From a virus, in the IMG/VR virus record IMGVR_UViG_3300027580_000018, positions 1-25,452 of that record: a DNA stretch of 25,452 nucleotides. One strand, 5' to 3'. The position numbers and the translations under genes are program-made. Positions 16,111-23,506 of the stretch are shown in pieces. The notes beneath the pieces were generated by a model that ran no database searches, was not told the DNA's origin, and was given only the letters and a program-made list of their open reading frames with translations. Positions within the stretch are counted from its first letter, which is position 1; each line of letters starts with the position of its first letter.

Positions 16111-17121
16111 ATTAGCATTTACCTCCTCATTAAACTCTTCTTCTATTAAACTATCAATTTTATTTTGTACTGATTCTAAAGTATCATTAGAAATACCACT
16201 AATCCTTGAAGCAAGTCTTGCCGCTGCTGTTAAGGCTTTTCTATTTAATTTATAAGTTGAAGGATTAACTACTGGTAAAACTAAAAGCTCATCTAATGTC
16301 TCTACTTCTTCTTCACCTAGTAAACTTAATTGTGAAGCCCAATTTTTCATTGATTCACTCATATCTCCAACTTGTTCAGGTATTTCTTCTTCTGATTCTG
16401 GTTCAGCATCAGGATTTTGTGCATAGTATCCTTGAACGATAGCATCAAGTGATTTATCAACATTATCCCAATTAATATCCTCTATTCCTTCATAATTAGG
16501 GGTTCTAGCAGAATCTAACATAGCTATCTCTTTTTTCTTCTTTAATTTACTAGCAACTACTTTTTCAATATCTAGTGTTTTATCAGCAGCATTTTCTGTT
16601 AAAGCAGCTCCAGAGTATTCAGAAGGGTTAATTACCCTAACTACTTCTTCTCCCTCTAATCTTTCTCCTACAAGCTCTAAATAGTCTTCAGCATCTGGAA
16701 GTTCTATCTTTCTATTTCCGTGCATTATATAATAACTATTGAAATAGACTTCCATACTAATTTGATATTTACCTTCCTTAATTTCCTCTTCAGTAATATC
16801 ATATTCTTTTAAGGTATTTCTCCATAATACTGCATTACATATAATTTTACCATATCCTTCTTCCTCTGTAAAACTAGAGTCAATTACTGTTCCTACATTA
16901 ATCCATTGTTCATGTTCTAAATTAATATAACCAAAATCAATAGTATCATATAACTCTTTAGTCTCTTCGAAATCAAAACTATCTCCATTTGCATTAGCAA
17001 TAGGATAAGTTCTTAATAAAGGAAATGATATTCTTATCTTATTTGGAGAACTATCAACCTTACTAGATTTAGCTCTATCAAAATCTATTTCTGGTTTAAC
17101 TTTTATTTGCACTTTCTCCAT
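15631..17121 (-). CDS. Prohead protease fused to scaffold
   Basis: A 496-residue protein with ATG at 17121 after AGGGGGTGATATTTAA. The N-terminal half is an assemblin-fold (herpesvirus protease-like) prohead protease. Strands around NGDSFDFEE and IDFGYINLEHEQW place His70 as a catalytic base, and GKYQISMEVYF places Ser122 as the nucleophile. YSGAALTENAADKTLDIEKVV (167-189) ends the domain as in relatives. Residues about 195-330 are linker. From about 330 the protein is acidic coiled coil typical of a scaffold, rich in Glu and Lys. Cleavage between the parts and of the capsid N-terminus is expected from the family. An internal ATG at 16110 with AGGAGGT ten bases ahead may give a separate scaffold of 159 residues. 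Confidence 0.88.
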   Translation of the reverse strand: MEKVQIKVKPEIDFDRAKSSKVDSSPNKIRISFPLLRTYPIANANGDSFDFEETKELYDTIDFGYINLEHEQWINVGTVIDSSFTEEEGYGKIICNAVLWRNTLKEYDITEEEIKEGKYQISMEVYFNSYYIMHGNRKIELPDAEDYLELVGERLEGEEVVRVINPSEYSGAALTENAADKTLDIEKVVASKLKKKKEIAMLDSARTPNYEGIEDINWDNVDKSLDAIVQGYYAQNPDAEPESEEEIPEQVGDMSESMKNWASQLSLLGEEEVETLDELLVLPVVNPSTYKLNRKALTAAARLASRISGISNDTLESVQNKIDSLIEEEFNEEVNANMYKEFETEEEFNNFKNDLKDSLLEDDEFISKATEGYVKEEEVLASIEEEEIDNINDVVDKYKEVKEEFASYKEDIEKEKKLNKRKATLEDKGIDIEKLEASEEDIMEMSEKSFNLMVKSFEQAFENMAEASKDGKFDPTNFDMNNEDNDVSDDEILESL

Positions 17122-17158
17122 TTAAATATCACCCCCTTTATATAATACTTTATATAAT

Positions 17159-18571
17159 TTACTCTTCTGAAGGATTTTCACCACCTCCAGAATCATTATC
17201 ATCTTCTAACTCTTTTTCTTGCTCTCTCTTTTTAAATGAACTCCAACTAACATCTTGTGAAGGCTCAAATGGAACATTTATTACATCTAAATACTCTTCT
17301 ATTTTTCCTTCTTCAGATTTAATATCTCTTTCTTTTTCATAATTAAATCCGTAAGTATCCATTGTAGTTTCAGGTGAGAGCATCCCTTTATTATATAAGA
17401 AATTAACTTTCTTAATTAATTCCTCTGTAGTTTGTAAATGTTTATCAGAAAATTTAATTTCTGGGTATAATAAATTTCCATTACTATCTTTCAAACCATT
17501 CTTTTCAGCATACTCTTTATAGATATCTTTAATAGATTTTTTTATTTCTTTTCTAGCATTTTTTATACTATTATAGAATGACTCAGATTTTTCTCCTCCA
17601 CCCCCATAAGAGGTATCTTCAGAAATAAATACACTCAATCCAGACCATTCTAAAATACTTCTAGTTACTGGTTCATACTTCTCTGGATAATAAACATCAG
17701 AATCTGGTATAATCCATTCAGCATCCATAAACCATTGTGTAAATATCTCACTAGATTCTGAAGGATTTTTAAACATTTCTTCTGCTTCATCAATTATATC
17801 ACTATCTATAGGCTCATCACCATTAAAATCTTTATTACCTACTTTAACTTGAAGAATAGCTTTCTTTATTTTATAAGCAACACTGTAATCACTATCTTTA
17901 TACATAGCTAATAATGCTAAATCATCAAATATAGGTTCTATAGGGGATGAGCTATAATTCTCATGATAAGATTTTTGATTAAAATATCTTTTAGCTGTAT
18001 CTTCATCTAATAATACTTCTTGACCTTTTGACCATTTTTCATAATAATTCTTTGGTATTATTCTTTTTAATCTTTTTTTAACCTCTTTATCATTAGAAGA
18101 ATATAACTTAGAGAACTCATCAGGAGGTTTTACAAAAACTAAATCTTTACCAAATATACTTTTAACTTCTACTTTTTCTGGGTTTAGTATAGTTAGATTT
18201 ATTAAGTCATTACCATCCCAATTAATAAATGGAGTCCACTCTCCAACTACTTCATGTTCCCAAGCAGAGTTCTGTATATATTTTTCAATATCTATTTTTT
18301 CATTTAATTCTCTAAACTCATTTAATATTTCTTTATCTTCTGAATAAATCTCAAAACCATCAGATATATAATTTGTTTTTAATTGTATAATTTTATATAA
18401 TAATCCAACACTCCAAACAAACTCTCTAGCTAATTTTATCTTATCCTCTCTCTTAATTTTAGTTTGGAATAAATTTCTTAAAGAGGGTTTATTCTTTCCT
18501 ACAAATTGATTATATAAATCATCCATATTATAATTAAGATTGTTATAAAAAGAAGCTTTTCCTATTTTCAT
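17159..18571 (-). CDS. Portal protein
   Basis: A 470-residue protein between large terminase and protease, the standard place for the portal. Early helices include KLAREFVWSVGLLYKIIQLKTNYISDGF, typical for the N-terminal portal helix pair. A segment NLTILNPEKVEVKS forms a beta arm seen in portals. The middle contains EWSGLSVFISEDTSYGGGGEKSESFYN, and the C-terminal half is the stem and clip helices with acidic Ser/Glu-rich end. The shown start is the first ATG, but no ribosome binding site precedes it. A strong AGGGGGTGA lies 15 codons upstream, pointing to an ATC start (see the separate site), which would give 485 residues. The portal forms the 12-mer ring through which DNA passes. Confidence 0.85.
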   Translation of the reverse strand: MKIGKASFYNNLNYNMDDLYNQFVGKNKPSLRNLFQTKIKREDKIKLAREFVWSVGLLYKIIQLKTNYISDGFEIYSEDKEILNEFRELNEKIDIEKYIQNSAWEHEVVGEWTPFINWDGNDLINLTILNPEKVEVKSIFGKDLVFVKPPDEFSKLYSSNDKEVKKRLKRIIPKNYYEKWSKGQEVLLDEDTAKRYFNQKSYHENYSSSPIEPIFDDLALLAMYKDSDYSVAYKIKKAILQVKVGNKDFNGDEPIDSDIIDEAEEMFKNPSESSEIFTQWFMDAEWIIPDSDVYYPEKYEPVTRSILEWSGLSVFISEDTSYGGGGEKSESFYNSIKNARKEIKKSIKDIYKEYAEKNGLKDSNGNLLYPEIKFSDKHLQTTEELIKKVNFLYNKGMLSPETTMDTYGFNYEKERDIKSEEGKIEEYLDVINVPFEPSQDVSWSSFKKREQEKELEDDNDSGGGENPSEE

Positions 18572-18613
18572 ATTTTCTATGTTTTCTTCTTTTTTATCTT
18601 TTTTATCTTTAGC

Positions 18614-18630
18614 GATTTTTACTCACCCCC
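18614..18630 (-). promoter_or_regulatory. Strong ribosome binding site without an ATG, likely ATC start for portal
   Basis: On the minus strand GGGGGTGAGTAAAA is followed by ATC GCT AAA GAT, in frame with the portal and open for 15 codons to the first ATG. Spacing matches other genes here (AGGTGA, about six bases, start). Without it the portal ATG has no recognisable ribosome binding site. An alternative is one extra A in the AAAAA run, which would give GTG AGT AAA ATC. Confidence 0.5.
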
Positions 18631-20279
18631 TATTTACTCCACTTACCTAACACAAAGTTCTTTTTCTTTTTTCTTTTAAAGTTATCTTTTATAAACTCGT
18701 CTGCCATATAGCATCCTAGTTCACATACTGTCCATCTATCAGAAGTTTGTCTTGGGTCTTCTGGTTTATATTTAATCACATTTGAATTAGCTTGTATTTT
18801 AATCTGTGTTATCTCAAATATAGCTTGTTTTATTTCATTATATGCTTTCTCTTCTTTCTTAGATTTATAACCATCAATAGGCTCATCAGGTATTTTAAAT
18901 CTCCCTTTTTCTATTTCAGATAGAAAATGTCTAGCTCTTTCCTCATTAGTTTTATTTGTAAAGTTATGAATTTCAAGTTTCTTTACTATATTGTAATCAT
19001 CACCGTATTTTTTACGAATATATTTTAACTGTTCTTCATCATCTACATCTATAATAATATCTCCTATATATTCATCATCATACTCATAAGGCTCTGCTAA
19101 ATTATCTTTAATATTTTTATGCCTCTGGTCTGCAACTATTTTTACTATATTAAACTTTCTTAAAAAGTCTCTTATAACTTCTATCTTTTCTTGAATAGGT
19201 GCATTATTCATAGCTTTTACTCTTACTAATCTCTTTACATTACCATCTAATTTTATTATAGCTATAGCAAAATTATCAGTTCCTTGGTCTGCATCATCAA
19301 TAGCCATTAAATATTTATGAGTTGGTAAACCATCTTCATCATAAGTTTGTTCTAACTCAACTTGTGTTTTAGGTTCTGAGTGTTCCCCTGTTTCTTCATT
19401 TACTAACTCAGGATGGTCTATAGCTTTTTCATCTAATAATTGATATGTAATAAATCCACCTGTATCATCAGGGAATATATTTAAATACTCCTTCTTTCTA
19501 GTTATAGGGTCAGCACTCTTAAACTCATCAAGAACCCTTTTAATTTCAAATTTACCGCTTTTTAATCCATCTATAAAATCATAAGTGATAATATCATAAT
19601 CATCATCACCTTCAGCTATTTTTTCTTGATATTCTTTATATTTTTTATAATAATCACTCCAAGTAAAAGCAGCAGTTGATGATATTATTATTTGGTTACC
19701 TATATCAGTTGGGTCATCCTCAACTCCTTCTCTTTTAGTAAAAACCATAGGAGCTAATACTTGGCTATACATTTCATTCATACTTCTATTATGAGGAAAA
19801 CCATACTCATCAACAAATATAATATGATAACCTTTTGAACGTATATTTGGGTTTAAAGGTACTGCTTCTATTGAAGAACCATTTTTTAAATCAATTGACC
19901 AACTAGCATTACCATGTTTTGGTCTATCTATAACCTCAGCTTGAAATAGTTCACTTCTTCTATATATTTTTTCTACTTCTTTAAATACTGTTTGTGATTG
20001 TCTAAATACTGGGGCTGTTATACCTATTTTTAAGTCAGAGTATAATAATGCTTTTAAAGACATATATACTGCTGAAGTAAAGGTCTTTCCAGTACGTCTA
20101 GAGCACAACAATAAAGGGTTCTTATGATTCCATAATCTATCTAATATATCCTTCTGATAATAAGCTAAATCAATATTTAATAACTTATCTGCACCCAAAT
20201 TTGGGTATCTTTTAGAAGCATAATAGAGTTTAGAGAGATTTTCAATAGCTTTATCTTGATTATTCACTATCTCCGTCAT
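18630..20279 (-). CDS. Large terminase subunit (TerL)
   Basis: A 549-residue ATPase-nuclease that cuts and pumps DNA into the prohead. I start it at ATG 20279 because AGGTGA lies five bases ahead; an in-frame GTG (20288) and ATG (20285) sit in that site. Walker A is LCSRRTGKTF (about 58-67). Walker B is HIIFVDEYGF with Asp157 and catalytic Glu158. A coupling-like segment is IIISSTAAFTW (about 197-207). The RNase H-type nuclease starts with AIDDADQGTDNFA, Asp328, and continues with IVADQRH, Asp384, and a late DRW (near 518). All key acidic residues are present. It overlaps the end of the putative small subunit gene by 20 bases. Confidence 0.95.
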   Translation of the reverse strand: MTEIVNNQDKAIENLSKLYYASKRYPNLGADKLLNIDLAYYQKDILDRLWNHKNPLLLCSRRTGKTFTSAVYMSLKALLYSDLKIGITAPVFRQSQTVFKEVEKIYRRSELFQAEVIDRPKHGNASWSIDLKNGSSIEAVPLNPNIRSKGYHIIFVDEYGFPHNRSMNEMYSQVLAPMVFTKREGVEDDPTDIGNQIIISSTAAFTWSDYYKKYKEYQEKIAEGDDDYDIITYDFIDGLKSGKFEIKRVLDEFKSADPITRKKEYLNIFPDDTGGFITYQLLDEKAIDHPELVNEETGEHSEPKTQVELEQTYDEDGLPTHKYLMAIDDADQGTDNFAIAIIKLDGNVKRLVRVKAMNNAPIQEKIEVIRDFLRKFNIVKIVADQRHKNIKDNLAEPYEYDDEYIGDIIIDVDDEEQLKYIRKKYGDDYNIVKKLEIHNFTNKTNEERARHFLSEIEKGRFKIPDEPIDGYKSKKEEKAYNEIKQAIFEITQIKIQANSNVIKYKPEDPRQTSDRWTVCELGCYMADEFIKDNFKRKKKKNFVLGKWSK

Positions 20280-21120
20280 AAACATCACCTACAGCTTCTT
20301 CAATCTCTTCTTCAAAATCAATATCACCTTGCAAAACCTTTTTCCTTCTCTTATTTGATTTATCTAATTCTTCTTTTTTCTTTTCTCTTTCTTCTTCCAT
20401 TCTCTCTAACATATCATCTATATCTTTATTTTTAAATTCACTATTAATTTTATCATATACTGAAAGTTCTTTATCGTTTGTTTTTTGTTGTTTAATAATT
20501 TCTTCTAAGTCATCTCTAAGATTATTGTATAATTTAATTTCATCTTTTTTTACACTTATAAAATCTTTATCAGTAGCTTTAGTATTGCTTATAGCTTCTT
20601 GTCTATACAAATCTTTTATCTTTAATTCTTGTATTACTAAAAAATGTAATACTGCTAAATCTTTTTTATCAAAATCAACATTTTCTGTTTCTAATATATC
20701 ATTAAACCTCTCTTTTAGAAACTCAACTTGAACATCAGTATATTCACCTGTACCAAAGTCTACTAAATTTATAGGTAATTTCTTAATAGATTTTTGTGTG
20801 AGTCTTTCTGTAGACTTTTCTTTCCCTATTTGTTGCCCAAATCTTTGTTTTAAAGCAGATATAAAATTTCTAGCTAAAGGCAAATCATTATAATTTATTT
20901 CAATCTCTTCTTGCCATCCACAATCATTACACACTATCCCAAAATGTTCATACCTTATATTGTCTCTTTTACAAACAGGACAATGTTTTCTTTCATGATT
21001 ATCATGTAAATAATCTGCCATTCTTTGTTTAGTTCTTGTTAAATCATCTAAAGCTTTCTTAACTATGTCATCCGTTAAAAGATGTTCATATTTGTCTAAT
21101 TTCCATTTAGTTACTGCCAT
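20260..21120 (-). CDS. Putative small terminase subunit with zinc ribbon
   Basis: A 286-residue protein directly before TerL, with ATG at 21120 after GAAGGTGTAATAT. It has a zinc ribbon with Cys47-Pro-Val-Cys50 and Cys64-Asn-Asp-Cys67 (CPVC...CNDC). The rest is helical: an N-terminal HTH-like region (about 14-40), a central helical segment resembling small terminase oligomerisation cores (about 130-215), and a long charged C-terminal coiled coil. A small terminase subunit recognises the packaging site and stimulates TerL. Position supports that role, while a zinc ribbon is not usual in classic TerS proteins. An alternative is a packaging-associated DNA-binding protein of another kind. Confidence 0.6.
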   Translation of the reverse strand: MAVTKWKLDKYEHLLTDDIVKKALDDLTRTKQRMADYLHDNHERKHCPVCKRDNIRYEHFGIVCNDCGWQEEIEINYNDLPLARNFISALKQRFGQQIGKEKSTERLTQKSIKKLPINLVDFGTGEYTDVQVEFLKERFNDILETENVDFDKKDLAVLHFLVIQELKIKDLYRQEAISNTKATDKDFISVKKDEIKLYNNLRDDLEEIIKQQKTNDKELSVYDKINSEFKNKDIDDMLERMEEEREKKKEELDKSNKRRKKVLQGDIDFEEEIEEAVGDVYDGDSE

Positions 21121-21133
21121 ATATTACACCTTC

Positions 21134-22132
21134 TTATACTCTATATACAGTTATATCATTCCAACTAGTTTCTTGATTTTTTACATCCATTATCACATAA
21201 GAATTTGTCCAGTTATTACCTTTTGCATCCTTATCTCTATAAGGTACATCTAATAATTCTAAACAACCAGACTCTACAGCTATTTTACCAGAAAACTGGG
21301 TTTTACCATCTGTGTGTGTATGCCCTATAGAAACAACATCAAATTTACCAAATTCTTTTTCGTGTTCTTTTTTAATTCTACTTCTTATTACATTTCTAGC
21401 ACTTCTCATTTTTATTTTACTATATCTATTAGGATGTGCAAAAACAATATTAAATATATGTGTATACCAGTTATTAATGTATATTATATTATCAAAAAAC
21501 TTAGTTACTTCAGATAATGGTTTATGTTTATCTGATAAATACCCACTCAAAGCAGTTACAACTTTTTTAGAAAAGTATCTTTTTAATCTTCTTTCATGGT
21601 TACCTTCTGTTATAACTACATCTTCAAATATCTCTGATATAGGTTTAAGTATTTTAAAAAGCATCCTATATTCTTCTTCTACAGTTATTTCTCTTTTTTG
21701 ACCATAATTACTAATTGATTTATAATCTAATAAGTCCCCATTAATTACACAAATATCAGCATCTTGATTATTATAGATTATCTCTTCTAAAGCATCAATA
21801 TTAGTAAAAGGAACATGTAAATCAGATATATTTAGTATCTTAGCATCATTGTATTTATCTTTAAAATACTCTTGATAATGTTTTATATCCGAAATAGCCT
21901 CTTTATAATCTGACGCCTCTTCATTAATTCTTATTTCTTTAAATATACCTTTACCTCTTTTATTAGGTATATAATCTATAATAGAAGACCTTCTTATTTT
22001 ATTTCTTACTGAATCAAAAGTAAAATCCCTCTCAAATTTTTTATTCATTTCTTCTATTATTGCAGAATAATTATTACCATACTCATCATATAAATTAGAT
22101 AATTCTAATTCTTGTTTATTTGTCCATTCCAT
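21134..22132 (-). CDS. Metallophosphoesterase with N-terminal HTH domain
   Basis: A 332-residue protein with ATG at 22132 after GGGGGAAGGAAAT. Residues 1-50 (EWTNKQELELSNLYDEYGNNYSA...DSVRNKIRR) look like a homeodomain/Myb-type helix-turn-helix. The rest is a calcineurin-like phosphoesterase with all metal motifs: D104-x-H106 (ISDLHVPF), GD133 (INGDLLD), GN178H179E (EGNHERR), His233 (AHPNR) and GH271TH273 (IGHTHTDG). Such enzymes are binuclear and act on phosphodiesters in nucleic acids or nucleotides. The substrate cannot be told. Its place between a late promoter and the terminase genes suggests a role in DNA end handling, packaging or host DNA attack. That is inference. Confidence 0.88.
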   Translation of the reverse strand: MEWTNKQELELSNLYDEYGNNYSAIIEEMNKKFERDFTFDSVRNKIRRSSIIDYIPNKRGKGIFKEIRINEEASDYKEAISDIKHYQEYFKDKYNDAKILNISDLHVPFTNIDALEEIIYNNQDADICVINGDLLDYKSISNYGQKREITVEEEYRMLFKILKPISEIFEDVVITEGNHERRLKRYFSKKVVTALSGYLSDKHKPLSEVTKFFDNIIYINNWYTHIFNIVFAHPNRYSKIKMRSARNVIRSRIKKEHEKEFGKFDVVSIGHTHTDGKTQFSGKIAVESGCLELLDVPYRDKDAKGNNWTNSYVIMDVKNQETSWNDITVYRV

Positions 22133-22149
22133 ATTTCCTTCCCCCTTAT

Positions 22150-22308
22150 TTATTTTGACTTTGTAAATATACTATTGATATGTCCACATTTTGGACATTC
22201 AATCTCTATCTTTAGTTTACCATTCTTAACTTCCTTTGTCCTTATAATACCCAACTGTGCTTCCTCTGCACTAATTGCATACTGGCAATTCTCACAGAAT
22301 AATTCCAT
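22150..22308 (-). CDS. 52-residue zinc ribbon protein
   Basis: A short gene with ATG at 22308 after AAGGAAGGGATTTATT and TAA at 22150. It starts MELFCENCQYAISAEEAQ and ends with a knuckle ECPKCGHINS. Cys5, Cys8, Cys38 and Cys41 form a clear zinc ribbon with about 29 residues between the pairs. It is the first gene after the promoter region and precedes the metallophosphoesterase by 17 bases. Zinc ribbons of this size bind nucleic acid or RNA polymerase. A regulatory or adaptor role is possible but not shown. Confidence 0.85.
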   Translation of the reverse strand: MELFCENCQYAISAEEAQLGIIRTKEVKNGKLKIEIECPKCGHINSIFTKSK

Positions 22309-22329
22309 AATAAATCCCTTCCTTCTTGT

Positions 22330-22360
22330 TAAACCTTTATTATAACCTTAGGTAATAAAT
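22330..22360 (-). promoter_or_regulatory. Promoter-like site B with nested inverted repeat
   Basis: On the minus strand ATTTATTACC is followed after TAAGGT by a perfect TATAAT (22344-22339), then AAAGGTTTAAC. There is no good -35. The GGTTTA partner half site (22335-22330) faces ATTACC (22356-22351), 21 bases apart centre to centre. It lies about 20 bases ahead of the ribosome binding site of the zinc ribbon gene. The box is shared with site A. Confidence 0.5.
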
Positions 22361-22469
22361 TACAGTTAATTATAATATTTACTTTATTTCTAAAATATGT
22401 AAATAGTAAACAAAAAAATAATATATTTTATTATATTTATTATATTATTTATTATATATATATTACTTA
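22361..22469. other. Extremely A+T-rich tract without a gene
   Basis: About 110 bases made almost only of A and T, with short runs such as TATTTATTATATATATATT. I find no credible gene on either strand. It separates the two promoter-like sites and may act as an UP-like or bending element or an easily melted region. No origin repeats were found. The wider stretch from 22309 to 22609 holds these promoters, this tract and the sigma-gene terminator only. Confidence 0.5.
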
Positions 22470-22501
22470 ATTACCTCTCTATTATAAACGTGGTAATAAA
22501 T
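22470..22501 (-). promoter_or_regulatory. Promoter-like site A with nested inverted repeat
   Basis: On the minus strand ATTTATTACC, then ACGTT and a perfect TATAAT (22486-22481), then AGAGAGGTAAT. ATTACC (22497-22492) and GGTAAT (22475-22470) are exact inverted repeats with the -10 between them, 22 bases centre to centre. A weak TTAATG lies 17 bases above the -10. The arrangement fits control by a DNA-binding regulator or an alternative sigma. Confidence 0.55.
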
Positions 22502-22553
22502 AGCATTAAATACAAATGAAAAAATAAAAAAAGTTGTATTATATAATTAATTA

Positions 22554-22597
22554 AAGAAAAAAAGAGCCTCAAAGAGTTAATTAACTCTAAGAGACTC
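22554..22597 (-). terminator. Strong intrinsic terminator after the sigma-like gene
   Basis: On the minus strand GAGTCTC pairs with GAGGCTC (one G-U), enclosing a full palindrome AGAGTTAATTAACTCT, and is followed by TTTTTTTCTTT. This is a classic rho-independent terminator. It sits 13 bases past the sigma stop codon and ahead of the late promoter-like sites. Confidence 0.9.
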
Positions 22598-22609
22598 ATA
22601 GACTTTATA

Positions 22610-23236
22610 TTAAGTACTTATAATTTCTCTTATTTTACTTAAATGATAACTTACTGCTTGTTGAGTAATTCCTAACTTCTCTGACACATCATCCTGATTC
22701 ACCTTACCATTAGCTTCTATATAAATTTTAGCTATCTTTTTTTGTATATCTAAAAGTTCATTACTTCTTTCAATATAATCTTTTAACTCTATCCTTTTAA
22801 ATTCATTTATATTATCTTCCCATCTTATTAAAGATTCCTCTTCAAAATTATATCCTTCACTTTGTATTTTTTCAAAACTAGTGTCTTTTTCTTTACCACC
22901 TCTTTTTTGTGCAAACCCTTTTTTACGTTCTTCTGATACTAAATGTTTTAAAATAGTACCAGAATATATTACATATGTAGTTGAAACATCTTTAGGGTTT
23001 AATTGTGATAAAGCTTTATTTATAGAATCTAATATAGCACCTAATATAAAAGAATCTGATACAAATGAATAATTAGATATTATTTTATAATAATACCCTT
23101 TATTTTGTTTCAAAACTTGTTTAATAGCTATATTAGGGTCTCTTTCATAAACTCTTTTTATTTGATAATTATTTTTAGTATCTATTCTTTCATCTTTTTC
23201 TATATTTTTTAGTAAATCTCCTAATTTATTATTCAT
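22610..23236 (-). CDS. Phage sigma factor-like protein
   Basis: A 208-residue protein. I chose ATG at 23236 since GAGGGG lies seven bases ahead; it overlaps the end of the membrane protein gene. The first half has helices like sigma region 2 (QNKGYYYKIISNYSF, then ILDSINKALSQLNPKD and TILKHLVSEERK). The C-terminal end is a region 4-type helix-turn-helix (NQDDVSEKLGITQQAVSYHLSKI, about 180-202). Together they fit a small sigma factor of phage type that binds the host core polymerase and redirects it to phage promoters. It is the last gene before the terminator and the late promoter-like sites, a natural place for a late switch. The region 2 match is less certain than the HTH. Confidence 0.75.
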   Translation of the reverse strand: MNNKLGDLLKNIEKDERIDTKNNYQIKRVYERDPNIAIKQVLKQNKGYYYKIISNYSFVSDSFILGAILDSINKALSQLNPKDVSTTYVIYSGTILKHLVSEERKKGFAQKRGGKEKDTSFEKIQSEGYNFEEESLIRWEDNINEFKRIELKDYIERSNELLDIQKKIAKIYIEANGKVNQDDVSEKLGITQQAVSYHLSKIREIIST

Positions 23237-23492
23237 TATCATTCCCCTCATTATTGTTTTTATCTATATTGTCCATAAATTTATTTAAACTATCCATATA
23301 ATCTTCTACTTCTTCTTTCTTAGAAATTTCTTCTTTAACTTGAATATATGTATTATAACTTAATGCTATAAATATATAAGCAAATACAAAAATCCAATCA
23401 CCTAACATTATAGACCTTATTAATGCTGTTATAAAAAGAGATAATGTAGTTACTGCTAAAAATCTTGATAAATATAATTTAAAATTATTCAT
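23229..23492 (-). CDS. Small membrane protein with two transmembrane helices
   Basis: An 87-residue protein with ATG at 23492 after AGGAGGATTATA. Two hydrophobic helices are clear, at about residues 9-28 and 32-48, separated by the short loop MLGDW. The C-terminal third is charged and rich in Lys, Glu, Asn and Asp (EEISKKEEVEDYMDSL). The positive-inside rule suggests both ends face the cytoplasm. It lies between PhoH and the sigma-like gene and overlaps the latter by eight bases. A membrane tether for replication, a superinfection exclusion factor or a lysis-related role are all possible. No family was recognised. Confidence 0.7.
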   Translation of the reverse strand: MNNFKLYLSRFLAVTTLSLFITALIRSIMLGDWIFVFAYIFIALSYNTYIQVKEEISKKEEVEDYMDSLNKFMDNIDKNNNEGNDNE

Positions 23493-23506
23493 TATAATCC
23501 TCCTAA

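Noticed and set aside
21312-21701. A plus-strand open frame of 129 codons
   Set aside because: It lies antisense inside the metallophosphoesterase, has a hydrophobic low-complexity sequence and no ribosome binding site, while the minus-strand frame carries all catalytic motifs.
22361-22469. CRISPR leader or replication origin in the A+T-rich tract
   Set aside because: No regularly spaced repeats, no iterons and no DnaA-box-like pattern were found; only low-complexity A/T sequence.
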